Below are positions 32,313 to 41,185 of a DNA stretch of 64,000 bases, one piece after another. The notes under the pieces were generated by a model. The model saw only the letters and a program-made list of their open reading frames with translations. It did not search any database and had not been told where the DNA came from. This DNA comes from Bacteroidota bacterium (GTDB taxonomy: Bacteria; Bacteroidota; Bacteroidia; Cytophagales; Cyclobacteriaceae), in the NCBI GenBank assembly GCA_018266395.1, contig JAFEAM010000038.1, positions 46,741-110,740 on the forward strand, written 5' to 3'. A program made the position numbers and the translations under genes. Each line of letters starts with the position of its first letter. Positions within the stretch are counted from its first letter, which is position 1.

Positions 32313-34220
32313 TCATCCCGTTACCGGAAAACTCATGCGTACCGATGCACCTTTGCCATTAACAGGGGCGAAAGAAATGCTGCCGCCAATAAACTCGGCG
32401 CGCTTCTTCATGTTCACGAGTCCAAAATGCTCTGCCCCATGTTGTTCCTGCGCATTGAAGCCTACCCCGTCATCATCGCAGGTGAGGATGCATTCATGAT
32501 CGGCCATGTGAAGCGTGATATTGATGTTTGCAGGTTTGCCGTGACGTATGCTGTTGTGAATGGCTTCCTGCAGCACCCTCAGGATATTGACGGCCTGGGT
32601 AGCAGTCAGGGTCTGATCGGGATTTGCAGTGATCGCAAAATCGAAACGGATATGTTCGTTAGGCTTCTGGAACTGCCATATCATGTTGCGGATCTTCATT
32701 TCAAGGTCGTCCGCCCTGATCTCATTCTTCTCGATCACCCAGATGGTGTTCCTGAGCTCGATCATCACCTGCTCCAGCTGATCCTGCAGGTCGGTGATAC
32801 GTTGTGACTTTGCTGGCCCGGGTTCCAGACGGCCCATCGCCAGCCCGAGGTTCGTAATCCTGGAGCCGAAGTTGTCGTGGAGTTCCCTTGATATTCTTTC
32901 CCGCTCGGATTGCAATTGACCGGCCTTTTCAACTTCAAGGCGTTCCTTGTCCTCTTCGGCGCGGATTCCGGCCTTCCGTACGCCGTTGAACTGATCTGCA
33001 ATACCAATGGCAAAGATGAGGCACCGGATGGCCTCTGCGAAATAATGATAGTCAGACTCATTGTTCTTGTAGTGCATGTATCCCGGCATGGGTATGAGAT
33101 AAACGACGGGAACCATGAGGAAGAGGAGATATCCGAAAAATACATACAATGCATAACGATTGCCTTTGAGGAAGCTCCTGAGCGAGGCAATAGTAACCAG
33201 CAGTGTGGACAGCAGTCCCAGGTAAATACTGATGATATTATTGACATACAAACCAACAAGGAAGAACAGAAGCAATGTGTTGATGACCAGCAACACCGCG
33301 ACACCGTTCATGATACGGTGCATCAGCAGGTCGTCTTTATACGTACGAAGAAACGATTGGGTGAAGAGGAGCACCGTCAGACTTACGAGCGAACCGGCTG
33401 GATCGTGTACATACCGGAGTGCTGAATAGAGCGGCTCAAGCCATGCGATCTCAGCCTGATAATACTTTTGCAGCGCTAGATAAATGACGACGATGCCGAG
33501 GTTAATGGAAAAGTACATGTAGGTCTTGCCGCGGAAGAAAATGAAAACAAATACGTGGAATATTGTCATAACCATGAGTATTCCCAATGCGATGCCGTGA
33601 TAATGACGCATGCGCAGGAAGAAATTGACAAACGTGTCCCTTTCAGCCAGATTCAGAATGATATTGCCCAACTGTTTGCTGATGAGAGATCGGGTTACGA
33701 CACACAGGTAGAAGGTTGTCTCGCCCGCTGGCAAATCCACAGGAAGGGCGAGTTCCTGGCTCAGATGCAGGGGGCGCTTGCTGCTGGCGATCAGGCTGCT
33801 GATCAAACTGGATTGTATTTTACCATCAGGCAAAATCAGATATACATGAATTGAATCAATGCTGGGGTGGAAGTAGAGTACATCCTTGAGCGTGCCACCT
33901 GAAAGATTATTTACTCTAAAGCGAAGCCAGTATCCGTCAACATCCTTGTCCTGATGCGTAGGATAGATATCCTGACCGACTGGACGAAAGGACGAATCAC
34001 GTTCTCGCACCATATCAAGGTTCAATGACCGGTTTGGGTCCTTGAGCATGTCTACATAGGGGTAGAGGATGAAAAGATCGCATTGCTCCCTTACGGTAAG
34101 TACACTGTCTGCGTTTTGCGCTTTACAAGGAATGCCGAATGAACTTGCCAGGATGATTGCTATAGTCAGGAAAATCGAATGGGCAGATCTGATCGGTTCA
34201 ATCATAGACTGGTCGGCCAA
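32313..34220 (-). CDS. 7TM-DISM sensor histidine kinase (orphan)
   Basis: A 635-residue sensor kinase. A signal segment (about 1-35) and a periplasmic 7TMR-DISMED2-like beta domain (about 45-185) precede seven helices (about 195-400). A coiled linker leads to a HisKA_3 dimerisation domain with the phospho-acceptor His in RERISRELHDNFGSR, then a HATPase domain (VLQEAIHNSIRHG, CDDDGVGFN, GLVNMKKRAEFIGG). This is the NarL/DesK-type kinase class. No response regulator lies next to it, so its partner is encoded elsewhere. The periplasmic domain may bind a carbohydrate-like ligand. Confidence 0.9.
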   Translation of the reverse strand: MADQSMIEPIRSAHSIFLTIAIILASSFGIPCKAQNADSVLTVREQCDLFILYPYVDMLKDPNRSLNLDMVRERDSSFRPVGQDIYPTHQDKDVDGYWLRFRVNNLSGGTLKDVLYFHPSIDSIHVYLILPDGKIQSSLISSLIASSKRPLHLSQELALPVDLPAGETTFYLCVVTRSLISKQLGNIILNLAERDTFVNFFLRMRHYHGIALGILMVMTIFHVFVFIFFRGKTYMYFSINLGIVVIYLALQKYYQAEIAWLEPLYSALRYVHDPAGSLVSLTVLLFTQSFLRTYKDDLLMHRIMNGVAVLLVINTLLLFFLVGLYVNNIISIYLGLLSTLLVTIASLRSFLKGNRYALYVFFGYLLFLMVPVVYLIPMPGYMHYKNNESDYHYFAEAIRCLIFAIGIADQFNGVRKAGIRAEEDKERLEVEKAGQLQSERERISRELHDNFGSRITNLGLAMGRLEPGPAKSQRITDLQDQLEQVMIELRNTIWVIEKNEIRADDLEMKIRNMIWQFQKPNEHIRFDFAITANPDQTLTATQAVNILRVLQEAIHNSIRHGKPANINITLHMADHECILTCDDDGVGFNAQEQHGAEHFGLVNMKKRAEFIGGSISFAPVNGKGASVRMSFPVTG

Positions 34221-34540
34221 AGCAAATCACTTTACCTGGGTGAGTCAATATATGGAGATTATCCATGGCCGTCAACGAATTCTGCATAACAGATTATCGA
34301 CAAAGAACTGCCAGTACAAAATAAGAAAGGGATTAGCCATGACGACTAACCCCTTTACCTAAACCTTGTAAACCTTAGAACTCTGCGGACCTTTCCCAGC
34401 AGTGTCTAAATGTACTCTGGAATCCCTGATCCAGTCCATTACCCTTTATAGGTATTTTGTATTGGTCAGCCTCATCCCGTTCGTCCCTGATCGCCTTCCG
34501 GCAGGACCTTTTTTTTCTTACGTTTCGAGAAAAAAGGACC
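34221..34540. other. Divergent intergenic region with a hairpin
   Basis: This holds the promoters of the sensor kinase and the amidohydrolase. An 11-base inverted repeat with one mismatch, AAAGGGATTAG (34326-34336) / CTAACCCCTTT (34346-34356), and a weaker CCTTTTTT...AAAAAAGG pair just before the amidohydrolase ATG are the only structures seen. No gene is supported. Confidence 0.45.
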
Positions 34541-35866
34541 ATGTCGACCAAATCTATCCGAAACCTGATCATCCTTCTATGGATGATGCATTCTGTCAAT
34601 CTCTTCGCACAAAGTACAGGCGTTACAGCCATCAAAGCCGGCAAGCTCCTTGATCCGGAAACGGGGACTTTGTCAAGCAACCAGATTATCCTCATCGAGA
34701 AGGAAAAGTTCACTGCCATCGGGCCTAATGTTTCAATACCAAAAGGTGCAAGGGTTATCGACCTCTCTGGCATGACCGTCATGCCGGGATTGGTGGATGC
34801 GCACAATCACCTGGCGCTTACCTATAAGATTGATCCCGAACGCAATCTTTATTACTTCACCTACATTACAGAGAGTACAGCCTTGCGGGCGATACAGGCT
34901 GCGTCCAATGGCATGCAGATGCTGGCTTCAGGGTTCACGATCGTCCGGGACATGGGCAACAATGGTAACTATGCCGACGTGGCATTGCGTCAGGCGATAG
35001 AGCAGGGATGGATACCTGGCCCGATGATCATCAATTCAGGAATCATCATCGGTGGCATGGGCGGACAATTCTGGCCCACACCAGAGATGGGTGAAAAAAA
35101 CATGGTATATCCCGAGTACCTCGATGCTGATACTCCTGACGAAATCGTCAAGGCCATCCATCAGAATATGCTGTATGGCGCTCGGGTGATCAAGATTTGC
35201 GTGGACTGCAAGCCGTGGGGTTATTCAGTAGATGATATCAAACTGGTGATTGCAGAGTCTGCCAAGGCGGGATTCAGGGTGGAAGGACACTGCCAGACAG
35301 TAGATGGCGCACGTCGGGCGATAGAGGCCGGCATCTGGTCAATTGCCCATGACAGCGGCATGACCGATGAGTTGCACAAGGAGATGGCGAGGAAGGGAAT
35401 ATGGAGAGCCGGAACAGAAACGCCCATCACCCTGCCGGAGCACACCACACCGGAGCGATATGCTCAGACAGTAACCATGCTGAAGAACGCCTATGACAAC
35501 AAGGTTCCCTTGACTTTTTCAACCGACGCCGATTATTATGTGCCAGGTAAAACGAGGGGAGAGGTGGCGATTGAGTTCATCGAAACGTGGAAGGCCGCCA
35601 AGGTCCCCAATGTGGATATCATCCGCGCCATGACGATCAATGGTTATAAATGCAGTGAAACAGAAAAGACACGCGGACCCATCAAGGTTGGTTTGGCAGC
35701 AGATCTGATTGCTGTGAAAGGAAATCCGGTAGAACAAATCGATGTGCTGCGCAATGTTGACTTTGTAATGAAGGACGGTGAGGTATTCAAGCAAAACGGC
35801 GTGATGACACCGGAAAAGTTTCTTCACGGTGGACCAGTGAAAGGAGTGAGATTAAAAGGGAACTAG
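34541..35866 (+). CDS. Exported amidohydrolase-family metal enzyme
   Basis: A 441-residue amidohydrolase. The start at 34541 is preferred because a signal peptide follows (MSTKSIRNLIILLWMMHSVN...FAQ). Metal-site motifs: VDAHNHL (HxH), VEGHCQT (His), IAHDSG (His) and FSTDADYY (Asp). Small beta-sandwich portions at both ends (AIKAGKLLDPETG; LIAVKGNPVEQIDVL) are typical of the imidazolonepropionase/prolidase-like group. The periplasmic substrate is probably a cyclic amide or dipeptide; this is not determinable from sequence. Confidence 0.88.
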   Translation: MSTKSIRNLIILLWMMHSVNLFAQSTGVTAIKAGKLLDPETGTLSSNQIILIEKEKFTAIGPNVSIPKGARVIDLSGMTVMPGLVDAHNHLALTYKIDPERNLYYFTYITESTALRAIQAASNGMQMLASGFTIVRDMGNNGNYADVALRQAIEQGWIPGPMIINSGIIIGGMGGQFWPTPEMGEKNMVYPEYLDADTPDEIVKAIHQNMLYGARVIKICVDCKPWGYSVDDIKLVIAESAKAGFRVEGHCQTVDGARRAIEAGIWSIAHDSGMTDELHKEMARKGIWRAGTETPITLPEHTTPERYAQTVTMLKNAYDNKVPLTFSTDADYYVPGKTRGEVAIEFIETWKAAKVPNVDIIRAMTINGYKCSETEKTRGPIKVGLAADLIAVKGNPVEQIDVLRNVDFVMKDGEVFKQNGVMTPEKFLHGGPVKGVRLKGN

Positions 35867-35870
35867 CCTG

Positions 35871-35909
35871 TAAAAAAAATCCAGGTGCTGCCTTTTTGTA
35901 GCACCTGGA
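35871..35909 (-). terminator. Intrinsic terminator after the peroxidase gene
   Basis: TCCAGGTGCT (35880-35889), a 10-base loop and AGCACCTGGA (35900-35909) form a perfect 10-bp stem. On the minus strand it is followed by eight T residues (the A tract at 35872-35879), an ideal terminator for the gene at 35928-36977; it may also slow the convergent amidohydrolase transcript. Confidence 0.85.
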
Positions 35910-35927
35910 TACTTGCTTCAATATTTG

Positions 35928-36977
35928 CTATTTGATCCGCGCAGCAAAGGGATTGATCTTTGCCTCTACTCGGATATCGCCGGTCAGTGATTTGAGGAAA
36001 GCTACAATGTCCTTAATCTGCTGGTCAGTCAGTTTTTTGTTCAATTGTGCCTGGCTCATGATTTTTACTGTGGTATCCAGGCTTGTGATGCTTCCATCGT
36101 GGAAATAGGGATAAGTCTTCTCCACATTTCTCAGGCCCTGCACTTTGAATACATCTTTGTCCCTTTCATTACGGGTTACATTCTTCCTGCCCTCGTCATT
36201 GTACCTGCTGTGGGTGAGCGTCCTGTAATCGGTAACCAGCCCGAACTTCTGCATGGTCGTTCCTCCAATTCCGACGCCGTTGTGGCATGATGTACAGCCG
36301 GTATTCATAAAAAGTCTCAGCCCGGACTTCTCCGTATCCGTGAGTGCATCTGCATTTCCCATCATGAACTTGTCAAATCTTGACGGGGTGAGCAACGTGC
36401 GCTCAAAAGCGCCGATGGCCTTCTGCACGTTTTCATAGGTTACAGGCTGCTTCTTATCAGGGAAGGCCGTTTTGAATAGTTCTTTGTAGTCAGGAACATT
36501 ATCAAGTCTTTGAACAAGGAAGCCTTCATGAGGAATGGCCATCTCGTCTTTATTGAGAATCGGCATGCCTGCCTGCTCCTCTACGTTGCGTGCCCTGCCA
36601 TCCCAGAACTGCATGTTGTGGATGGCGGCGTTAAATACAGTAGGGGAATTACGGTCGCCTTTGGCGCCGGATGCTCCTGTGCTGGTAGGCTTGTTGTCCA
36701 CCCCGTAACTCGCCAGGTTATGACATGAGTTGCAGCTGATTTTTTCGTTGCTGGAGAGCCTGGGGTCATAGAAAAGCATTTGCCCCAATTTGATCAGAGG
36801 TTCGTTGGCTGGCGTAATTTCATTTGGGGGCGGCAGTACATCGAAAATGTTCTTAGCCTCAGTGAGCAACAGACTGTCGGATCTCTGTTTTTCAAGGGCT
36901 TGCAGTTTCTCTTTGCTTTGCTGGCTGCAGGCAGTTAATAACACTGCGAGCATAAAAATGCCGGTGAGCGATTTCAT
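35928..36977 (-). CDS. Di-heme cytochrome c peroxidase (lipoprotein)
   Basis: A 349-residue MauG/CcpA-type peroxidase. Lipoprotein signal MKSLTGIFMLAVLLTAC (Cys17). Two c-type haem sites: CNSCH (82-86) and CTSCH (228-232), with FNAAIHNMQFWDGRA between them. It reduces hydrogen peroxide in the periplasm using electrons from cytochrome c. Length is normal for the family. It is followed by a clear terminator. Confidence 0.95.
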   Translation of the reverse strand: MKSLTGIFMLAVLLTACSQQSKEKLQALEKQRSDSLLLTEAKNIFDVLPPPNEITPANEPLIKLGQMLFYDPRLSSNEKISCNSCHNLASYGVDNKPTSTGASGAKGDRNSPTVFNAAIHNMQFWDGRARNVEEQAGMPILNKDEMAIPHEGFLVQRLDNVPDYKELFKTAFPDKKQPVTYENVQKAIGAFERTLLTPSRFDKFMMGNADALTDTEKSGLRLFMNTGCTSCHNGVGIGGTTMQKFGLVTDYRTLTHSRYNDEGRKNVTRNERDKDVFKVQGLRNVEKTYPYFHDGSITSLDTTVKIMSQAQLNKKLTDQQIKDIVAFLKSLTGDIRVEAKINPFAARIK

Positions 36978-37136
36978 GGCGGACTGTCTTTAGTTTATCA
37001 AAGAAAGAACAGTCGTCATCGACTTTCAATGAGGGAGATTGCCATCAAGTATGACTTTTGATAGGTGAAAGAACCAACCCTGTCAGGTCTTCCCAATTCC
37101 GTAAAAAGGGTTGCATTGACATGGTTTGAAGTGCTT

Positions 37137-37241
37137 CCTCGCAGAGTCGCCCGTGAGGGGACTCTGCGTTTGTAACTCTCTAAATGAGCGATGGCCTTGG
37201 AGGTTTTCTCTATCGCAGAGTCCCTGAAGGAGACTCTGCGG
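37137..37241. repeat. Two GCAGAGTC/GACTCTGC hairpins
   Basis: CTCGCAGAGTCGCCCGTGAG with GGGACTCTGCG (37138-37167) and TCGCAGAGTCCCTGAAGG with AGACTCTGCG (37213-37240) form hairpins of the type also seen at 9748-9787. A half copy is near 37420. The gap 36978-37497 contains no gene that can be supported. Confidence 0.65.
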
Positions 37242-37302
37242 GGAAGGCAACTGATGGGACCTGCCTTAGGAAAGAAATTGTTTTGGATTATCGGAGACAG
37301 TC

Positions 37303-37370
37303 TGTGAGGACACAGACCTGTTTGTTCGATGGAGAACTCTACCAGGGGTACAGATGCCTGTGTCCTCACA
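37303..37370. repeat. 13-bp inverted repeat with 42-base spacer
   Basis: TGTGAGGACACAG (37303-37315) is inverted exactly as CTGTGTCCTCACA (37358-37370). The spacer encodes nothing apparent. TTTGTGAGGAC recurs at about 49372, suggesting a dispersed family. Confidence 0.65.
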
Positions 37371-37497
37371 GGTATCTGTAAATCGATTCTACTTTTTATT
37401 CAAATGAATGGATCTGCATCGCAGAGTCCCTCTGCAGGAGAAGGCAGCTTTTTACTGGATTCACCAAAGGTTGTCTAACTACTCACCACTCCCCATA

Positions 37498-38337
37498 TCA
37501 CTTTTCCCACCCTGTATTCTTAAGCGCGGGGTCGTTCTCTTTCCTAAGGAAGTCCGCCCGGGATAGCGACTCAGCTTTCCAGTTCAGCACTGCATCATCC
37601 GGTACCGTGTCAACAGGTTTATTCCAGGAGGTTGATGTTTCCTGGTAGGCAAGATTGCTCTGAGAACAGAAGCAGGAGATGATCGACCAACGCGGTTTGT
37701 CGGACAAGTTGGCTTCGGACCTGTGGATCAGATTCGGATGAAAGAAAAGCGCATCGCCCGGATTCAGTTCACAGTAAACCAGTTCCATGGACTTCAACGC
37801 ATTGTTCACCATCACCATATCCGCGCCCACTTGTTCACCGGCGAACCCGTGATTGACGCGCCCCATTTTATGTGAGCCCTTGATCACTTGCAGGCAGCCG
37901 TTGGCTTTGGTGGCAGAAGTGAGCGCCACCATCACGCTGATGAGCTGATCAGGAAACATGAACTGGTTCTTGTACCAATATCCGTAGTCCTGGTGCCATT
38001 CCCAGGCGCCGCCGACACGGGGCTCTTTCTGCATGAGCTTGGAATGGAAATGGCAGACGGGCGCATCGCTGTCCATCAACTGACCACAGGCCCCGACCAT
38101 CCGCTCGCTGCGGGTCAGGTATCCGAATGCATCGTTTCCCGGAGTGAACCACAGGGAGAGCCTTGTCTTGCGGCCGTTCTGATCATTCAGGTCGATGGCG
38201 TTTTTCCTCATCGCATCATCCTGAAGCGCGGTTGCAAGCAATTTGTGCGTTTCCTCCTTCCCGCAAAAGTTATTTATCCGCAGATACCCGTCGCGATGGT
38301 AGTTTTTTATTTGTTCTGCTGAGAGGGGATGGCTCAT
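37498..38337 (-). CDS. Phytanoyl-CoA dioxygenase-family protein
   Basis: A 279-residue Fe(II)/2-oxoglutarate-dependent dioxygenase. The iron ligands are visible as H-x-D in EWHQDYGYW and the distal His in FFHPNLIHRSEANLSDKPRW, which also carries the Arg that binds 2-oxoglutarate. ATG at 38337 is preferred; a TTG four codons upstream overlaps the previous gene. It follows the Gfo/Idh gene with a 4-base gap, so the two act in one pathway, perhaps sugar or amino-alcohol catabolism. Substrate unknown. Confidence 0.88.
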   Translation of the reverse strand: MSHPLSAEQIKNYHRDGYLRINNFCGKEETHKLLATALQDDAMRKNAIDLNDQNGRKTRLSLWFTPGNDAFGYLTRSERMVGACGQLMDSDAPVCHFHSKLMQKEPRVGGAWEWHQDYGYWYKNQFMFPDQLISVMVALTSATKANGCLQVIKGSHKMGRVNHGFAGEQVGADMVMVNNALKSMELVYCELNPGDALFFHPNLIHRSEANLSDKPRWSIISCFCSQSNLAYQETSTSWNKPVDTVPDDAVLNWKAESLSRADFLRKENDPALKNTGWEK

Positions 38338-38341
38338 GATG

Positions 38342-39742
38342 TCATGCAATTAGCTTCGCATTCTCGGGGTCCCAATTGATGATCTTCTTTTCGAAGAAGC
38401 TCTTGTTGGCGATCAACGCCGGTCCCGCTGCCCGCATTCCGAAAACTGCATCTTCCCTTATGGGTTTTCCCTCACGTATGCCTGCGTAGAAGTTTATATG
38501 ATGATCCAGGTCGGCGCTATAGCCTTTGGGCACGCTGAACTCAGTTCCTTCTGAAATCATGGCTGGCTTTTCTTCAGGGAAGTGGGCCTTGTACCACGCC
38601 TCATATTCCTTTTGTTGTGCAGCACTGAAGGTTGCGTATGAGTCCCATCCTCCGTAACCCGGATTCTTCGGCATTTTATGAAGCGACACTTTGACTGTGT
38701 CCCATCCCAGGTCGATGACGCCTTCTGAACCCACCAGTCGCACAGCCTGACCATGATGGCTTCCGTCAACAAAGTTGACGCGCATCTGGAGATTGAACGC
38801 CGGGTGTTTGTCTCCAACGGGGTAGTCATACAATGCAGCCATTACGTCCGGCACGTCACGCCCATCCTTGAAGTAGCGAAGACCACCGGTTGCATAAACG
38901 CGCTGGGGTCCCTTTGAACTCAGCACCGTATGCATGGCAGTGAACAAATGAACAAACAGATCGCCGGCCATACCCGTGCCATAGTCCACGTAATTGCGCC
39001 AACGGAAGAAACGCACCGGGTCGTATGGAATCCTGGGGGCGTCACCGAGGAAGTGGTCCCAGTCTACCGTTCCAGCGTTTGCATCTGTGGGGATGGCATA
39101 TTGCCAGGCACCGTTGGGCGACTGGCGGTCATTCCATGTCTCGACCAGAATCAGTTCGCCAATCACTCCGGATTCATAGACCTCCCTTGCCTTTTCAGAA
39201 ACGATGGAGCTGGCCCACTGGCTGCCCACCTGAAACACTTTGCCTGTCTTCTTCTGTGTGGCGATTACTGCCTCTCCTTCATCGAGGTGGTGCACCATGG
39301 GTTTTTCGCAGTAGACATGTTTGCCTTTGTTCATCGCCTCGATGGAGATGCGGTCGTGCCAGTGATCAGAAGTGGCAATTATCACTGCGTCAATGTCTTT
39401 GCGGTCCAGTATTTCCTGGTAATTTTTTGTGGTGAAGAGATCCTTCCCGTAAAGTTCTTTCACCCGTTCCAGCCGGCCGCTGTACAGGTCGCAGGCCGCG
39501 ACAAGTTTGACACCGGGTACCTTGACAGCGCTTTCCAGATCCTGGAATCCCATGATGCCAGTTCCAATCGCGGCGATGTTGACTTTGTCGTTCGGACTGT
39601 AGTTTTTGCCGGGGTAGTGAGGGGCCTCGAGTTCAAAGGATTTACCTGGGTTTGAAATAAAGGCGGAGGCGATGGTTGGAAGTGCGGACCCGGCAAGTGC
39701 GGTGCCAAATGCTTTCCGGATGAATTTTCTGCGTGAAGTCAC
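38342..39742 (-). CDS. Exported Gfo/Idh/MocA-family oxidoreductase
   Basis: A 466-residue NAD(P)-dependent oxidoreductase with a twin-arginine signal (SRRKFIRKAFGTALAGSALP). Rossmann motif IAAIGTGIMGFQDL (about 55-68), then VAACDLYSGRL, the family's EKP motif in YCEKPMVHHLDEG and the catalytic-region WDHFLGDAPRIPYDP. Tat-exported members usually act on sugars or glycosides in the periplasm. It is coupled to the phytanoyl-CoA dioxygenase gene. Confidence 0.92.
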   Translation of the reverse strand: MTSRRKFIRKAFGTALAGSALPTIASAFISNPGKSFELEAPHYPGKNYSPNDKVNIAAIGTGIMGFQDLESAVKVPGVKLVAACDLYSGRLERVKELYGKDLFTTKNYQEILDRKDIDAVIIATSDHWHDRISIEAMNKGKHVYCEKPMVHHLDEGEAVIATQKKTGKVFQVGSQWASSIVSEKAREVYESGVIGELILVETWNDRQSPNGAWQYAIPTDANAGTVDWDHFLGDAPRIPYDPVRFFRWRNYVDYGTGMAGDLFVHLFTAMHTVLSSKGPQRVYATGGLRYFKDGRDVPDVMAALYDYPVGDKHPAFNLQMRVNFVDGSHHGQAVRLVGSEGVIDLGWDTVKVSLHKMPKNPGYGGWDSYATFSAAQQKEYEAWYKAHFPEEKPAMISEGTEFSVPKGYSADLDHHINFYAGIREGKPIREDAVFGMRAAGPALIANKSFFEKKIINWDPENAKLIA

Positions 39743-39879
39743 GTAATGTAAATGATTAGGTACTCTTTAGATGACAATCAAATAATCAGCAATCGGTGGT
39801 CAATGATCCACTCTCCAAGTTAGCAGTTCATTTTATAAAGCGGTAAATTCACGTATAATTCTAACCTGAACAAGACGTT

Positions 39880-40812
39880 ATGAAAAGGCTCGTTCTTGCA
39901 GGCATGGCCTGCATGATGGTATTTGCGTCGCAGGCGCAAACCCGTACCATACAGGAAAAGCTTGGCTATGCAAAGGATGCACGGTTGCTGATCATCCACG
40001 CAGATGATCTCGGTGTTTCTCATTCTGAAAATGAGGCCAGTATTCTGGCAATGAAAACGGGTTCAGTTTCGTCCGCAAGCATGATGGTGCCCACGCCATG
40101 GTTTTCGGAGATCGCATCTTATGCCGCCAGTCATCCGAACGCCGATTTGGGGCTGCACCTGACACTGACAAGTGAATGGAAGTACTACAAGTGGTCTACA
40201 GTTGCCGGCCGCAATGAGGTTCCTGGCCTGCTCAACAAAAAAGGTTATATGTTCAGTACAGTCGATTCCGTTCATCGGTCTGCGAAGCCTGCCGAGGTGG
40301 AAACCGAACTGAAAGCGCAAATTGAGATGGCCAAAAAGGCAGGAATCGATTTTACTCATTTCGACTCGCATATGGGAACCTTGTACGGCAGCCTGGATTA
40401 TCTGAAAGTGATGATTAATCTCGGAAGGGAATACAAAGTGCCGGTTATGATCAACCAGCCGGCGTTCAAGGCGGCCTTTGGCACGGACATCAGTCCGCTG
40501 CTTTCAGACAAGGACGTCCAGGTGGATGCCATCTTCATGGCCAACCCGCAGGATTTCAAGTCCGGGATGGCAGGCTTCTACAAAGGCGTAATCAGCAATC
40601 TCAAGCCGGGGCTCAACCTGATCATTCTTCATTCCGCCTTTGACAATGATGAAATGAAATCCATAACTGCCGACCATCCCGACTATGGGGCTGCTTGGCG
40701 TCAGGCGGACTTTGAATTCTTCAACAGCGAGACCTGCAAGAATCTCCTGAAGGAACAAAAGATACAGTTGGTTACATGGAGAGAAGTGCGGGATAAGCTC
40801 GTGAGGAAGTAG
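39880..40812 (+). CDS. Exported YdjC/ChbG-like carbohydrate deacetylase
   Basis: A 310-residue protein with a signal peptide (MKRLVLAGMACMMVFASQAQ). Metal motif LIIHADDLGVSHSEN (Asp-Asp), His in LGLHLTLTSEW and THFDSHMGTLYG (catalytic His region) mark the YdjC family, which deacetylates N-acetylated sugars such as chitooligosaccharides. It is divergent from the Gfo/Idh gene, so a shared carbohydrate theme is plausible. Confidence 0.88.
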   Translation: MKRLVLAGMACMMVFASQAQTRTIQEKLGYAKDARLLIIHADDLGVSHSENEASILAMKTGSVSSASMMVPTPWFSEIASYAASHPNADLGLHLTLTSEWKYYKWSTVAGRNEVPGLLNKKGYMFSTVDSVHRSAKPAEVETELKAQIEMAKKAGIDFTHFDSHMGTLYGSLDYLKVMINLGREYKVPVMINQPAFKAAFGTDISPLLSDKDVQVDAIFMANPQDFKSGMAGFYKGVISNLKPGLNLIILHSAFDNDEMKSITADHPDYGAAWRQADFEFFNSETCKNLLKEQKIQLVTWREVRDKLVRK

Positions 40813-40837
40813 TTGCAGATTTTCCTTATTCTTGTCT

Positions 40838-41185
40838 ATGTCCCAACTACAATTTGACCTTTATGATCTCAAAGTGGAGGTCATAGAAGGTGACAGACCT
40901 TTTGTGTGCAGTCACGAGGTAGGCGATGCGTTTGAAGTGAGGGGGGAGAATCTACACTTCAGGACCGAGCGCCCTTTCTCGCTTTATGCACTTGCCGCAT
41001 TGCTCCCTTTGCTGACGCCAAAACAAAGACCGTTGCAGGAGTCGGACTGGATGGCTACCGACCATATCATCGCCTGCCCCGACCCCAACTGCGGAGCGCG
41101 ATTCAGGATCAGCAGGACTGGCAAAAGAACATTCAAAAGATCAGACACTACGGTTGTAGCACCGGATAACGCCTGGAAGGAATGA
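40838..41185 (+). CDS. TIGR04076-like small protein
   Basis: A 115-residue protein: DLYDLKVEVIEGDRPFVCSHEVGDAF, FSLYALAALLPLLTPKQRPLQESDWMATDHIIACPDPNCGARFRI. The layout (Cys in VCSHEVGD, the PLLTPKQR phrase, the CPDPNC pair) matches a small family typically found beside aldo/keto reductases and radical or redox enzymes. Function unknown. Its stop overlaps the next ATG by four bases (ATGA). Confidence 0.75.
   Translation: MSQLQFDLYDLKVEVIEGDRPFVCSHEVGDAFEVRGENLHFRTERPFSLYALAALLPLLTPKQRPLQESDWMATDHIIACPDPNCGARFRISRTGKRTFKRSDTTVVAPDNAWKE

Noticed and set aside
37016-37369. 117-codon minus-strand frame in the gap before the phytanoyl-CoA dioxygenase
   Set aside because: It is built from GACTCTGC palindromes and shows no protein-like pattern or conserved motif.
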